In this document: in pieces, positions 29,239 through 37,602 of the stretch | Layout of the letters: each line of letters opens with the position of its first letter | How positions within the stretch are numbered: the stretch's first letter is position 1 | Assembly (NCBI GenBank): GCA_038529265.1 | Contig: JBCBDX010000003.1 | Span: 1 to 64,000 of the forward strand | Direction: 5' to 3' | Source of the DNA: JBCBDX01 sp038529265 | GTDB taxonomy: Bacteria; Pseudomonadota; Alphaproteobacteria; Rhizobiales; Rhizobiaceae | DNA length: 64,000 nucleotides | Notes under the pieces: model-generated | Databases searched by the model: none | What the model was told of the DNA's origin: nothing | The model's input: only the letters and a program-made list of their open reading frames with translations | Position numbers and translations under genes: made by a program

Positions 29239-30102
29239 CTAGAGACGCCACACGGTTGGAAGCGTAGAGCCTGGCACAATTTGGTTAAGTAAGTCTGGAA
29301 TTGATTGCCTCAAATGATAGCTCGAGCGCGCAGTGAAACGCACAATGGTCTTATTGTCGAAAACGGAGACGCCCACGCTGATCATGTCATTGCGTGAGCA
29401 GGTCTTGTGGACACCCTCAACAACGGCCAGCTTGACGCGCTGCTCCGTCGCGGTTCGTGACGGCTCAGCGTCAATAAGTGTTCCAAAGACAAGATGATCG
29501 CCCATATGCGCCCGGTTGGTCATCTCTTCCAAGCCTTCACCAGCAATACTGATCGCATCCGCATGAATTAATCGTTCGCCATTATGAACACGCCAGCTGT
29601 CTAACAATGCGATATTTTGCAGTTTTTCTTGCATAGCTTCACGCCCCAAAATGACAGTTTCCAAAGCGGTCAGGCGCGCACCATCATCCAAGTTGGCGAC
29701 GAGTTTTCTGTCCAGTGAGGCGCCGTCAAACAGAATTGTCTCTTGGGGAAGCCAGAGACAATGCGCACCACTCTCCACCGTTAACTGCGTGTGGACATCT
29801 GCTGTGCCGGCTTGAGCACGGTAAATCCGCTCGCAAGCTTGCGTTGAAATCATGGTCGTCGTACCGGCGCCAGCCTCTATTGACCATCGAAGTTGATCAC
29901 CACCTGTAAGTCCGCCCGCTGTGTTAATCAGCACCGCTTCCAAGCGGTTACTGTGCTGTTTGGGGATGCGGATTTTTGCATTTGCCTTCTGGTAGAGATC
30001 AGCAATGCGGGTTTTGCCCGCAACCTGCATTGTCCGCAGGTTCCCAGCGCCAATGGCACGCTGCATGATAGTCGCGCTTGTCTTTGATGCCGGACGTGTC
30101 AT
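29239..30102 (-). CDS. ureD: Urease accessory protein UreD/UreH-like (orphan)
   Basis: 287 residues. Family marks are LINTAGGLTGGDQLRW near residue 58, TTTMISTQACERIYRA, LWLPQETILFDGASL and LLDSWRVHNGERL. UreD is a scaffold that carries nickel from UreFG to the urease apoenzyme. No ureABC, ureE, ureF or ureG is in the window; the structural cluster may be elsewhere or lost. The first ATG (30102) makes the gene overlap the 5' end of kynU by a few bases; ATG 30066 is an alternative start that avoids this. Sure of family, unsure of function. Confidence 0.85.
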   Translation of the reverse strand: MTRPASKTSATIMQRAIGAGNLRTMQVAGKTRIADLYQKANAKIRIPKQHSNRLEAVLINTAGGLTGGDQLRWSIEAGAGTTTMISTQACERIYRAQAGTADVHTQLTVESGAHCLWLPQETILFDGASLDRKLVANLDDGARLTALETVILGREAMQEKLQNIALLDSWRVHNGERLIHADAISIAGEGLEEMTNRAHMGDHLVFGTLIDAEPSRTATEQRVKLAVVEGVHKTCSRNDMISVGVSVFDNKTIVRFTARSSYHLRQSIPDLLNQIVPGSTLPTVWRL

Positions 30103-31322
30103 TTACAGCCGTTCATGTTGAGACTGCCTTGATGACCGATCCTAATCGCCGCGACAAGTTTAACCTGCCTGAGAACTTAATCTATCTCGACGGAAATTCG
30201 CTTGGGCCTTTGCCGGTTCATGTCCCTGAAAGACTGGCCACTGCAACAAATGTGGCTTGGGGCCAGCATCTCATAAGAGCGTGGAATGAGGATGACTGGA
30301 TCAACTTACCAGCCCGTATCGGCGATAGGGTTGCCCGTTTGGTTGGTGCGCCGAAGGGGACGGTGCGTGCTTGCGATTCAACGTCCATCAACCTTTACAA
30401 GCTTCTTTCAACGGCAATCCAAAAGTCCGGAAAGAGAGGAATAGTCCTTTCTGATACCGGTAACTTCCCGACCGACCTTTATATTGCGCAAGGGTTGGTG
30501 GCTGATGAACCGAATGTTTCGCTTAGGCTGGTCGAGCCGGAAGACATTGAAGATGCTATTACACCAGATGTTTCCGTCCTGATGCTCACCCAAGTTGATT
30601 ATCGTACCGGCCGCCGCCATGACATGGAACAACTGACGCGACTTGCCCACACTGCTGGTGCGCTCGTTATTTGGGACTTGGCGCACTCAGCGGGTGCGCT
30701 TGACGTTGACCTTGAAGGTGTGGACGCGGATTTCGCTGTTGGTTGTGGATACAAATATCTAAATGGTGGCCCCGGTGCGCCGGCATTTCTTTATGTCGCA
30801 AGGCGTCATCATGAGATAATGCCAGATGTTGCCGGTTGGTTTGGACACGCTGAACCCTTTGCGTTTGAAACCGGGTTTCGTGCAGCTTCAGGCATTGATC
30901 GTTTTACGGTCGGGACACCGCCTGTGCTTTCGATGGTGTCATTGGATGCAGCGCTCGATCTATTCGATGATATGAATATGGTAGAAGTTGCGCAGCGCTC
31001 GGCGTTGCTCACACAGTTGTTTATCGATGAGGTTTCAGTTTTCGCCGGTAGACTAGAACTGACCTTGGAAACGCCATCTGTGCCAAGCGAACGCGGCAGC
31101 CATGTTTCATGGCGGCACCCCGATGCTTATCCCGTCATGCAGGCATTGATCGCCGAAGGTGTAATTGGCGATATGCGCGCGCCGGATTTTTTGAGGTTCG
31201 GCTTCGCACCGCTTTATAACACTGAAGATGAAGTTCGCCGTGCGGCAGCAATTTTGCGTGAAGTCCTGGAAAGCAGGTCATGGGATCAACCACAGTTCCA
31301 TGCACGAAAGGCGGTCACTTAG
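30087..31322 (+). CDS. kynU: Kynureninase
   Basis: 411 residues from ATG 30087; ATG 30132 is a possible later start and no clear ribosome site decides. YLDGNSLGPLP near residue 32, the cofactor region IWDLAHSAGALDVDLEG and the Schiff-base Lys in CGYKYLNGGPGAPAFLYV are diagnostic. It hydrolyses L-kynurenine to anthranilate and alanine (also 3-hydroxykynurenine) in tryptophan breakdown. No kynA or kynB is nearby. Divergent from, and perhaps overlapping, ureD; its stop overlaps the convergent trhO stop by 4 nt. Confidence 0.94.
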   Translation: MPDVSFTAVHVETALMTDPNRRDKFNLPENLIYLDGNSLGPLPVHVPERLATATNVAWGQHLIRAWNEDDWINLPARIGDRVARLVGAPKGTVRACDSTSINLYKLLSTAIQKSGKRGIVLSDTGNFPTDLYIAQGLVADEPNVSLRLVEPEDIEDAITPDVSVLMLTQVDYRTGRRHDMEQLTRLAHTAGALVIWDLAHSAGALDVDLEGVDADFAVGCGYKYLNGGPGAPAFLYVARRHHEIMPDVAGWFGHAEPFAFETGFRAASGIDRFTVGTPPVLSMVSLDAALDLFDDMNMVEVAQRSALLTQLFIDEVSVFAGRLELTLETPSVPSERGSHVSWRHPDAYPVMQALIAEGVIGDMRAPDFLRFGFAPLYNTEDEVRRAAAILREVLESRSWDQPQFHARKAVT

Positions 31323-32284
31323 GTTTCGTCTTCCAATTCAAACTTCGTTTCGATTGGCCAGGTTCCATCGCCGATATGCCGTTCTCCGCGGGCGTGGGCA
31401 AGCTCGACTTGACGCTGGCGCATTGCAAAGCGTTCGCGGTCTTCATCGGAAAATTGCTCAATGCAATGGGCGCAGGAAATGCCTTCTTTGAAGTGCGGCG
31501 AGCGCAAATCTTCCGGCGACAGCGGATGGCGGCAAGCGCGGCATAGTGTGTGCGGTCCAACGCGTAGGCCATGACCAACGGAGACCCGTTCGTCAAAAAC
31601 GAAACACTCGCCGTTCCAGGTGCTTTGTTCTTCCGGCACACTTTCCAGATATTTTAAAATACCGCCCTTGAGATGAAATACGTCCTCATAGCCTTGAGAC
31701 TTCATATAGGCTGTCGACTTCTCGCAGCGGATGCCGCCAGTGCAGAACATGGCAATTTTCTTGCCCTTTAATTTGTTTTCGTTGCGCGCTACCCAGTCCG
31801 GGAACTCTCGAAAGGCATCGGTCTCAGGGTTCACAGCGCCTTCGAACGTGCCGATCTGCACTTCATAGTCATTTCTTGTGTCAATAATGATCGTATCCGG
31901 ATCGGCGATCAGATCGTTCCAATCTTCGGGCTCCACATAGGTGCCGACGATTTTTGTTGGGTCGGTGCCCGGCACACCCATTGTCACAATCTCTTTTTTT
32001 AGCCGTACCTTCAGCCGGTAAAAGGGCATGGCCGGTGCATAACTTTCCTTGTGCTCCAGGCCTTCAAACTCTGCCCGTTTGTGTAGCCAGTCCAGTAATG
32101 CGTCGATGGCAGTGCGGTTGCCTGCTACGGTGCCATTGATACCTTCATCGGCCAGAAGCAGCGTGCCTTTAATGCCGTTGTCTTCACATAGATCGCGTAA
32201 AGGCGCCTGCAGATCAGCATAGTTAGGTAGACGTGTAAAATGATATAGTGCTGCTACAACGATACTGTCGGGTGCTTTCATCAT
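31319..32284 (-). CDS. trhO: tRNA uridine(34) hydroxylase, rhodanese-like
   Basis: 321 residues from ATG 32284 (several nearby in-frame starts). The N-terminal acylphosphatase-like part holds GIKGTLLLADEGINGTVAG. The rhodanese domain follows (IIDTRNDYEVQIGTF) with the active Cys in FCTGGIRCEKS near residue 179, and then a C-terminal Cys-rich section (CRACRHPLS, CAHCIEQ). TrhO (YceA) hydroxylates U34 in tRNAs on the way to 5-methoxyuridine. A stand-alone gene between kynU and the muramidase gene. Confidence 0.93.
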   Translation of the reverse strand: MMKAPDSIVVAALYHFTRLPNYADLQAPLRDLCEDNGIKGTLLLADEGINGTVAGNRTAIDALLDWLHKRAEFEGLEHKESYAPAMPFYRLKVRLKKEIVTMGVPGTDPTKIVGTYVEPEDWNDLIADPDTIIIDTRNDYEVQIGTFEGAVNPETDAFREFPDWVARNENKLKGKKIAMFCTGGIRCEKSTAYMKSQGYEDVFHLKGGILKYLESVPEEQSTWNGECFVFDERVSVGHGLRVGPHTLCRACRHPLSPEDLRSPHFKEGISCAHCIEQFSDEDRERFAMRQRQVELAHARGERHIGDGTWPIETKFELEDET

Positions 32285-32397
32285 ATGCCGCTCATAGCGC
32301 GAACGCATCGAACAGAAAACCGTCCTACTCGCTGAGCTTCTGCAATTATCGACCGTATCGGCAAATGCTCCATTGTTTGGTCAGACAAGGAGCGATT

Positions 32398-33327
32398 ATG
32401 GCTTATTTCTCTAGAGAAACAAAAGCAGAGATCGAACAGGTGGCAAAAGCAAAAGGTATCGAGCCTGCTGCTTTACTTGCTATTTGTGAGGTTGAAAGCG
32501 CGGGCCGCGCTTTTGCGATTGTTGATAATCGACGTGAGCCACTTATCCGTTTCGAAGGCCACTATTTCGACCGTTTGCTGCCGGAAACTGCACGCGCAAA
32601 GGCACGATCTATGGGACTTGCAAGCCCGCGCGCGGGGATGATTAAAAATCCACGCTCCCAATCCGGCCGATGGACGCTTTTGAAGCGCGCGCGATCGATT
32701 GACGATGATGCAGCGCTTCAATCCTGCTCGTGGGGTATCGGCCAGGTAATGGGTGCGCATTGGAAGGCATTGGGATTTTCGTCGCCACAAGCATTGGTGC
32801 GTGAGGCGCGCTCTGGTGTTGGCGGACAAGTCCTATTGATGGTGCGGTTTATCGAAGAGAATGGTTTGATGCGTTATCTTCGAGCCCGCGACTGGGCTGG
32901 CTTTGCGCGCCGCTATAATGGGCCGGCTTACCGGAAAAACCGTTATGATGAGAAAATGGCGGCCGCCTACAAGCGGTACCGCAGTGGCTCGCACACGCGC
33001 CCTACAACGCCTCGAAGCAACAATTTGAGACGTGGGATGCGCGGTGCTCGGGTAAAGGATCTTCAACGACAGCTTTTAGCTGCAGGATACCCAATTGCAT
33101 GTGATGGCGTTTTTGGTCCCAAGACCGAAGTTGCAGTCAAAAGCTTTCAACGGACTAAAGCCATTTTGGTTGATGGCGTGGTCGGGCCACAAACGAGAAA
33201 TGCATTGAATGACCATTTCTCTACAGACGCTCAAGAACCGCATTGGATTGCTCGGTGGATTGAAATTGCCTCAAAAATGTTGCCTGCCATACAGCTAGCG
33301 ACGCGCCTATGGCGCTGGACAAGGTGA
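32398..33327 (+). CDS. Endolysin-like N-acetylmuramidase with peptidoglycan-binding domain
   Basis: 309 residues from ATG 32398 (AAGGAG site). The first 195 residues match the DUF3380/muramidase lysozyme type: catalytic Glu in LLAICEVESAGRAF, then IRFEGHYFDRLL, SCSWGIGQVMGAHWKALGF and FARRYNGPAY. Residues 205-270 form a peptidoglycan-binding domain (LRRGMRGARVKDLQRQLLAAGYPI and GVVGPQTRNAL). The tail holds an amphipathic stretch (IASKMLPAIQLATRLW). No signal peptide, as for phage endolysins that need a holin. No phage genes surround it, so it may be a domesticated lysin or come from a gene-transfer-agent set. Confidence 0.88.
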   Translation: MAYFSRETKAEIEQVAKAKGIEPAALLAICEVESAGRAFAIVDNRREPLIRFEGHYFDRLLPETARAKARSMGLASPRAGMIKNPRSQSGRWTLLKRARSIDDDAALQSCSWGIGQVMGAHWKALGFSSPQALVREARSGVGGQVLLMVRFIEENGLMRYLRARDWAGFARRYNGPAYRKNRYDEKMAAAYKRYRSGSHTRPTTPRSNNLRRGMRGARVKDLQRQLLAAGYPIACDGVFGPKTEVAVKSFQRTKAILVDGVVGPQTRNALNDHFSTDAQEPHWIARWIEIASKMLPAIQLATRLWRWTR

Positions 33328-33379
33328 TGCAATCCCCTTAGGTCGCAAGCAAATGAACTTAGCGCGGTTGGGGGATTTG

Positions 33380-34018
33380 ATGACACAGAACCGGGACGCT
33401 CTTTTTGAGATCATGACGGGGCAGCCGGTTATTCCGGTCATCGTGATAGATAAGGCAGACGATGCCGTGCCTTTGGCAAAAGCACTTGTTGCCGGCGGTC
33501 TGCCGGCCATTGAGATCACACTGCGCACCGACGCTGCCATGTCTGCAATCGAGCGGATAGCTGGCGAAGTTCCTGAAGCGGTTGTAGGCGCGGGTACCGT
33601 TCTTAACGGCCAGCAATATGAGCAAGTGGTTTCCGCTGGTGCGCGTTTTGCAGTTTCACCAGGCTTTACACGCGAGATTGCATCTGCCTCGCTTGGCAGC
33701 GCTGTTCCGTTGTTGCCGGGTAGCACGACGGCGAGTGAAATCATGCGTGCCATTGAACTTGGCTACACACTCTTGAAGTTTTTCCCGGCCGAACAGTCTG
33801 GTGGCTCATCATTTTTGAAGTCTCTTGCTTCACCATTTGGTGGTGTCAATTTCTGTCCAACCGGTGGTGTCTCGGTATCCAATGCGAAAGACTATCTGAG
33901 CTTGCCGAATGTGCTATGTGTGGGTGGCTCATGGGTTGCGCCAAAAGCAGCCGTCGAGGCTGGCGATTGGACGACAATCGAAACGTTGGCAAAAGAGGCC
34001 TCGCAGCTGAAGGCCTGA
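33380..34018 (+). CDS. eda: KDPG / KHG aldolase
   Basis: 212 residues from ATG 33380, matching E. coli Eda in length; an in-frame ATG at 33353 would add 9. Motifs are EITLRTDAAMSAI, VGAGTVLNGQQ, SPGF and FFPAEQSGG with the Schiff-base Lys just before, and CPTGGVS. It splits 2-keto-3-deoxy-6-phosphogluconate to pyruvate and glyceraldehyde 3-phosphate (Entner-Doudoroff). edd, zwf and pgl are not in the window. Confidence 0.94.
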   Translation: MTQNRDALFEIMTGQPVIPVIVIDKADDAVPLAKALVAGGLPAIEITLRTDAAMSAIERIAGEVPEAVVGAGTVLNGQQYEQVVSAGARFAVSPGFTREIASASLGSAVPLLPGSTTASEIMRAIELGYTLLKFFPAEQSGGSSFLKSLASPFGGVNFCPTGGVSVSNAKDYLSLPNVLCVGGSWVAPKAAVEAGDWTTIETLAKEASQLKA

Positions 34019-34037
34019 TCTTTCAAACAGTTTAAAC

Positions 34038-34066
34038 AAAAAAAGCCCGGTCGTGTGACCGAGCTT
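34038..34066 (-). terminator. Rho-independent terminator of the takP gene
   Basis: On the minus strand AAGCTCGGTC and GACCGGGCTT pair as a 10-bp stem (one G-U) with a 4-nt loop, followed by seven T (A at 34038-34044 on plus). It lies 24 nt past the takP stop. On the plus strand no T-run follows, so it would serve eda poorly. Confidence 0.8.
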
Positions 34067-34089
34067 ATTCTTGTTAGTCTAAGGCTTTC

Positions 34090-35196
34090 TTAGAGTTTGC
34101 CTGCGCGCTGTTGGAGCATCATGAACGTGTCATGATTGTACTCAGACAACTGGAACCACAGGTAGCCGTCGCGGCGGTAACCCATGTATGAGTCATGCAG
34201 TTCTTTAAATGTCGCGTTTTCAGCAGCGATCTCAGCGTAGGTTTCTGTCGCAGCATCGAAGCAGGCTTCCAGAATTTCCTGGCTGTATGGACGCAGCTGC
34301 GTGCCAGAAGCAGCAAGCTGTTTCAGCGCTGTTGGGTTCAGCGTATCGTAGCGAGCCATCATGACTGAGTTGGCAAGCGCTGATGCGTTTTTGATCACAC
34401 CCTTATAGGCAGATGGAAGTTCATTCCACTTGTCCAGGTTGATCATATTCATCAAGGCAACGCCACCTTCCCACCAACCTGGGTAGTAGAAGTAGTCGGC
34501 AACCTTGTTGAAGCCAAGTTTGGAGTCATCGTACGGGCCAACGAATTCAGCGGCGTCGATGGTGCCTTTTTCAAGTGCTGGATAAATATCGCCGCCTGGC
34601 AGACCCTGTGGAACCACGCCGATACGCTCGATGATGCGGCCACCAAAGCCACCAATACGCATTTTAAGACCTTGCATGTCTTCCAGCGTGTTGATCTCTT
34701 TGCGGAACCAGCCACCCATCTGAGCGCCTGTGTTACCAGCAGGGAAGGCGATCATGTTTTGTGTGCCATAGAACTTGTTGAGGAGCTCCAGGCCACCACC
34801 TTCGTACATCCAAGCATTTGTCATGCGTTGGTTGAGACCGAAAGGAACGCCTGTACCGAATGCATAGGAAGGATCCTTGCCCCAGAAATAATATGACGCT
34901 GTGTGTGCCATTTCGATTGTGCCATCGGCAACGCGGTCAGCGCCTTCAAGCGCGCCTACGATTTCGCCGGACGCAAAAACCTGAATGTCAAAGTTTCCGT
35001 CAGTAGCTTCTGCAACAGCGGCGGAGAATACTTCCGCAGCACCATAAATGGTATCAAGCGCCTTCGGGAAACCCGAAGAACAACGCCAAGTGACTTTTGG
35101 ATATGATTGCGCGATGGCAGGTGCTGCTAGTGTCGTGGCGGCAGCTGCGCCAGCACCGGCAACGCCGGCCTTTTTCATAAATGAACGACGATCCAT
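34090..35196 (-). CDS. takP: TRAP transporter receptor, TakP (2-oxoacid) type
   Basis: 368 residues from ATG 35196 (GGGAGGA site). The start MDRRSFMKKAG..AAPAIAQ is a twin-arginine signal. The mature part closely follows TakP of Rhodobacter sphaeroides as I recall it: VTWRCSSGFPKALDTI, YYFWGKDPSYAF, NTGAQMGGWFRKEI, LKMRIGGFGG with the ligand-binding Arg, GGDIYPALEKGTIDAAEFVGPYDD, YYPGWWEGG. TakP binds pyruvate and other 2-oxoacids with sodium. No permease gene is adjacent; the matching DctQM lies at 53969-56427 and shares its upstream element. Single-gene transcription unit with its own terminator. Confidence 0.92.
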   Translation of the reverse strand: MDRRSFMKKAGVAGAGAAAATTLAAPAIAQSYPKVTWRCSSGFPKALDTIYGAAEVFSAAVAEATDGNFDIQVFASGEIVGALEGADRVADGTIEMAHTASYYFWGKDPSYAFGTGVPFGLNQRMTNAWMYEGGGLELLNKFYGTQNMIAFPAGNTGAQMGGWFRKEINTLEDMQGLKMRIGGFGGRIIERIGVVPQGLPGGDIYPALEKGTIDAAEFVGPYDDSKLGFNKVADYFYYPGWWEGGVALMNMINLDKWNELPSAYKGVIKNASALANSVMMARYDTLNPTALKQLAASGTQLRPYSQEILEACFDAATETYAEIAAENATFKELHDSYMGYRRDGYLWFQLSEYNHDTFMMLQQRAGKL

Positions 35197-35270
35197 ATGA
35201 TCCTCCCTATGGAATACCACCCGTGCGCAACCTCCTTGCTACGCTCAGGCCTGACGAACTTTTGTCATTT

Positions 35271-35300
35271 TTTATAAAGGGTGTCCACAGGGGCTGGCAA
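35271..35300 (-). promoter_or_regulatory. Probable sigma-70-type promoter of takP
   Basis: On the minus strand TTGCCA (35300-35295) and TATAAA (35276-35271) are 18 nt apart, about 75 nt before the takP ATG. The 14-base shared element (35301-35314) abuts the -35 box, a position suited to an activator. Confidence 0.5.
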
Positions 35301-35314
35301 AATTGGTAAAATTA
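35301..35314 (-). promoter_or_regulatory. Shared TRAP operator candidate, copy 1
   Basis: AATTGGTAAAATTA (plus strand) is identical to 56527-56540 before dctQ. Both copies have the same orientation relative to their gene, lie 100-105 nt before the start codon and touch the proposed -35 box. The binding protein is unknown. Confidence 0.55.
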
Positions 35315-35392
35315 GTTGGCCACTTAATCGATTAGAATTTGGTCACATGTCTGTGTCCTTGTAAAAACAGAGGTTTGAAGCGAGAAAACGAT

Positions 35393-36142
35393 ATGATTCC
35401 TATCGTTGCAGTAGTTGCAGATACGCTTGTTGAGAGTGGCTATCACTGGCACGCAGGTAAGAATTCTTACCTATCCGCGGCCTTTGAAGTTGCTGGCGTT
35501 TTGCCGCTTCTCGTCCCGGCTTTCGGTGGGGGTATTGACTTTGACGGACTTCTTGCGCGTGTCGATGGCGTAATGCTGACGGGCCACAAGAGCAATGTTC
35601 ATCCCAAGAACTACGGGCAGGCTGAAACGGCGAAACATGAGCCATTTGATTTGAACCGCGATGCAACCTCATTGCCGCTTGTGCGCCGGGCGGTAACCCT
35701 TGGCGTCCCGCTTTTGGCAATTTGCCGTGGCATACAAGAGATGAATGTTGCTTTGGGCGGGACACTTGGAAGCGAAATTCAAGAGCGCCCCGGTATCAAA
35801 GATCACCGCGAACCCGATACCCCCGATTTGGATGCGCGCTACGGCCTTCGCCATTCTGTCGCGTTTGCCACTGACGGTAAACTGATGGAGATTTTTGATG
35901 CTGAAACAGTGACTGTGAATTCATTGCACCGTCAGGCAGTTGAAAAGCCCGGTGACGTTTTACAAGTCGAGGCACGCGCGCCTGACGGAACAATCGAGGC
36001 TGTTTCGGTTATCAACTCCAAGGCGTTTGCGGTCGGTGTTCAATGGCATCCAGAGTACTGGGCCAGAACGGACACAAACTCGCGCAGGCTCTTTGAGGCA
36101 TTCGGGGATGCGGTACGAGATTACGCGAAGGCGAAACTCTAA
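35393..36142 (+). CDS. PuuD-like gamma-glutamyl hydrolase (class-I amidotransferase fold, C26)
   Basis: 249 residues from ATG 35393. The nucleophile elbow is LAICRGIQEMNVALGG (Cys near residue 110) and the catalytic His and Glu lie in GVQWHPEYW; VNSLHRQAVEKPG is typical of gamma-glutamyl-GABA hydrolases. It would release a gamma-glutamyl group from a polyamine or amino acid intermediate. No other puu genes are nearby, so the substrate is open. Its stop overlaps the next gene's stop by 4 nt. Confidence 0.88.
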   Translation: MIPIVAVVADTLVESGYHWHAGKNSYLSAAFEVAGVLPLLVPAFGGGIDFDGLLARVDGVMLTGHKSNVHPKNYGQAETAKHEPFDLNRDATSLPLVRRAVTLGVPLLAICRGIQEMNVALGGTLGSEIQERPGIKDHREPDTPDLDARYGLRHSVAFATDGKLMEIFDAETVTVNSLHRQAVEKPGDVLQVEARAPDGTIEAVSVINSKAFAVGVQWHPEYWARTDTNSRRLFEAFGDAVRDYAKAKL

Positions 36143-36564
36143 TAGGCCGCCAGCGATGCCTGAATACGCGCCGGTTTGACGACTTCCCACTCAAACCCGT
36201 CACTGCGCACCAACTTCATAACCTGGTTACCACGATGGTCGGTGACCGTAACTTCACCCTGTTTGGTTTCTTGCCAAGCTCGTGCAACAGCAAACTCGTT
36301 GCCAACAGCGGCGCAGTTATGTGCTGGCTCGAGGCGGTGAACCGCATAGCCTTCGGCGCGGTGCAGAGCCATGACACAGCTCTCATTGTTCAGATGATTG
36401 ATTACGACGAACCGGTTTCCTTCAAGTGGTCGCACAGCTGGCACAGATGCGGTTGTCGTAGGATCAATGCCGGGGTTGGCATGAAACCCATGTGCCGCAA
36501 ACAACATGCAAACAACGCCCGTTACAGCAAACGCGTTGAATAATTCCGGCCCGTTAAGTTGCAT
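36139..36564 (-). CDS. Possible AprI/Inh-family protease inhibitor
   Basis: 141 residues. A hydrophobic N-terminus (residues 8-25, FAVTGVVCMLFAAHG) suggests export. The rest, with two Cys (in ESCVMAL and AHNCAAV) about 20 apart and a WQETKQGEVTVTDHRGNQVMKL repeat-like beta pattern, resembles the small beta-barrel Inh inhibitors of secreted metalloproteases. No protease gene is near. It could equally be an unrelated envelope protein. Confidence 0.5.
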   Translation of the reverse strand: MQLNGPELFNAFAVTGVVCMLFAAHGFHANPGIDPTTTASVPAVRPLEGNRFVVINHLNNESCVMALHRAEGYAVHRLEPAHNCAAVGNEFAVARAWQETKQGEVTVTDHRGNQVMKLVRSDGFEWEVVKPARIQASLAAY

Positions 36565-36626
36565 CTACCCATCACCCGTACTCAAAACACTGCTTTCAAA
36601 AATGAAGCAATTAGGTGAATGGCTGG

Positions 36627-37598
36627 TTAAGCGGGCCGGTGCTGATCAAGCAGGTGGCGCGTTTCGGGTACCGGCGTGATTGCTGTTTGATCCGTGAACC
36701 AAGCAACCAGGTTATCGATAACCAGTTGCCCCATTGCGGCGCGGGTATGCACTGAAGCTGATGCAATGTGGGGCAGTAGGACTGTATTGGGCGCCGATAT
36801 AAGAAGATTGTGTACTTGCGGTTCTTTTGCGTAAACGTCCAGACCGGCAGCGGCGATGGTGCCATTATGCAGAGCTTGGGCCAGTTCTTCCTCTACGACG
36901 GTCGTGCCACGACCGATGTTGATGAAGACGCCGTTAGTACCCAGTAATTTTAAAATGTCAGTGTCGACCGCGTCTGTTGTTTGTTGCGTTGCTGGCGCAA
37001 CATTGATCAACGTGTCCACATTCGTTGCCAACTCACTCAATGACCGGAAATATTGATAGTTGCAATCGGGCACTTGGGATCGATTATGATAAGCGATTGA
37101 GACACCAAAGCCCTCCAATCTGTGTGCGATGGCTCGGCCAATTCTGCCCATGCCAAAGATGCCGATCTTGCGTCCACGCAGCGTGAGGTTTGACAAAGGA
37201 TAGGGTCCATTTGAAACCCAGTCGCCCCGGCGCAAGTAGTCTTCAGCTTTTGGCAGTTCGCGCAACGTGCAGAGCAGTAGGCCAATTGCGGTGTCAGCAA
37301 CCTCGTCATCTAAAACGCCTGGCGTGTGGGTGACGATTATGCCTCTTTCGGCGGCGGCTGCCGCGTCTATCTGATCATAACCAACACCAAAACTCGAAAC
37401 GATCTCAAGGTTTGGCAGCAGATCGAACTGCTTGGCCCCCAATGCGTCAAACAAGCATCCAATAGCGCGGATGCACGAACGCTGATCGTTCGTAAGCTTT
37501 TCAAGGTTATCAAGGTTGCTTGTATTAAACAGGTCAACGATGCGCTCGCGCGTTGGCGCATGCCCGCGACTGCTGACCAGCAGGGGAACTGTTTTCAT
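36627..37598 (-). CDS. D-isomer-specific 2-hydroxyacid dehydrogenase (GhrB-like)
   Basis: 323 residues. The NAD(P) loop is GIFGMGRIGRAIAHRLEGFG (residues about 150-168). Catalytic Arg lies in NIGRGTTVVEEEL, Glu in YAKEPQV, and His in LLPHIASASVHT. It reduces glyoxylate, hydroxypyruvate or 2-ketogluconate. It lies 4 nt after a LacI-family gene on the same strand, so both are co-transcribed and a sugar-acid substrate is likely (inference). Confidence 0.9.
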   Translation of the reverse strand: MKTVPLLVSSRGHAPTRERIVDLFNTSNLDNLEKLTNDQRSCIRAIGCLFDALGAKQFDLLPNLEIVSSFGVGYDQIDAAAAAERGIIVTHTPGVLDDEVADTAIGLLLCTLRELPKAEDYLRRGDWVSNGPYPLSNLTLRGRKIGIFGMGRIGRAIAHRLEGFGVSIAYHNRSQVPDCNYQYFRSLSELATNVDTLINVAPATQQTTDAVDTDILKLLGTNGVFINIGRGTTVVEEELAQALHNGTIAAAGLDVYAKEPQVHNLLISAPNTVLLPHIASASVHTRAAMGQLVIDNLVAWFTDQTAITPVPETRHLLDQHRPA

Positions 37599-37602
37599 TG
37601 TT

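Noticed and set aside
29239..30102. Calling a urease locus
   Set aside because: Only ureD is present; no structural or other accessory gene.
32398..33327. Calling a prophage from the muramidase
   Set aside because: Neighbours are housekeeping genes, with no integrase, capsid, tail or terminase gene.
34038..34066. Hairpin as terminator of eda on the plus strand
   Set aside because: The A/T run lies on the eda side, so the T-tail follows the stem only on the minus strand; it fits takP.
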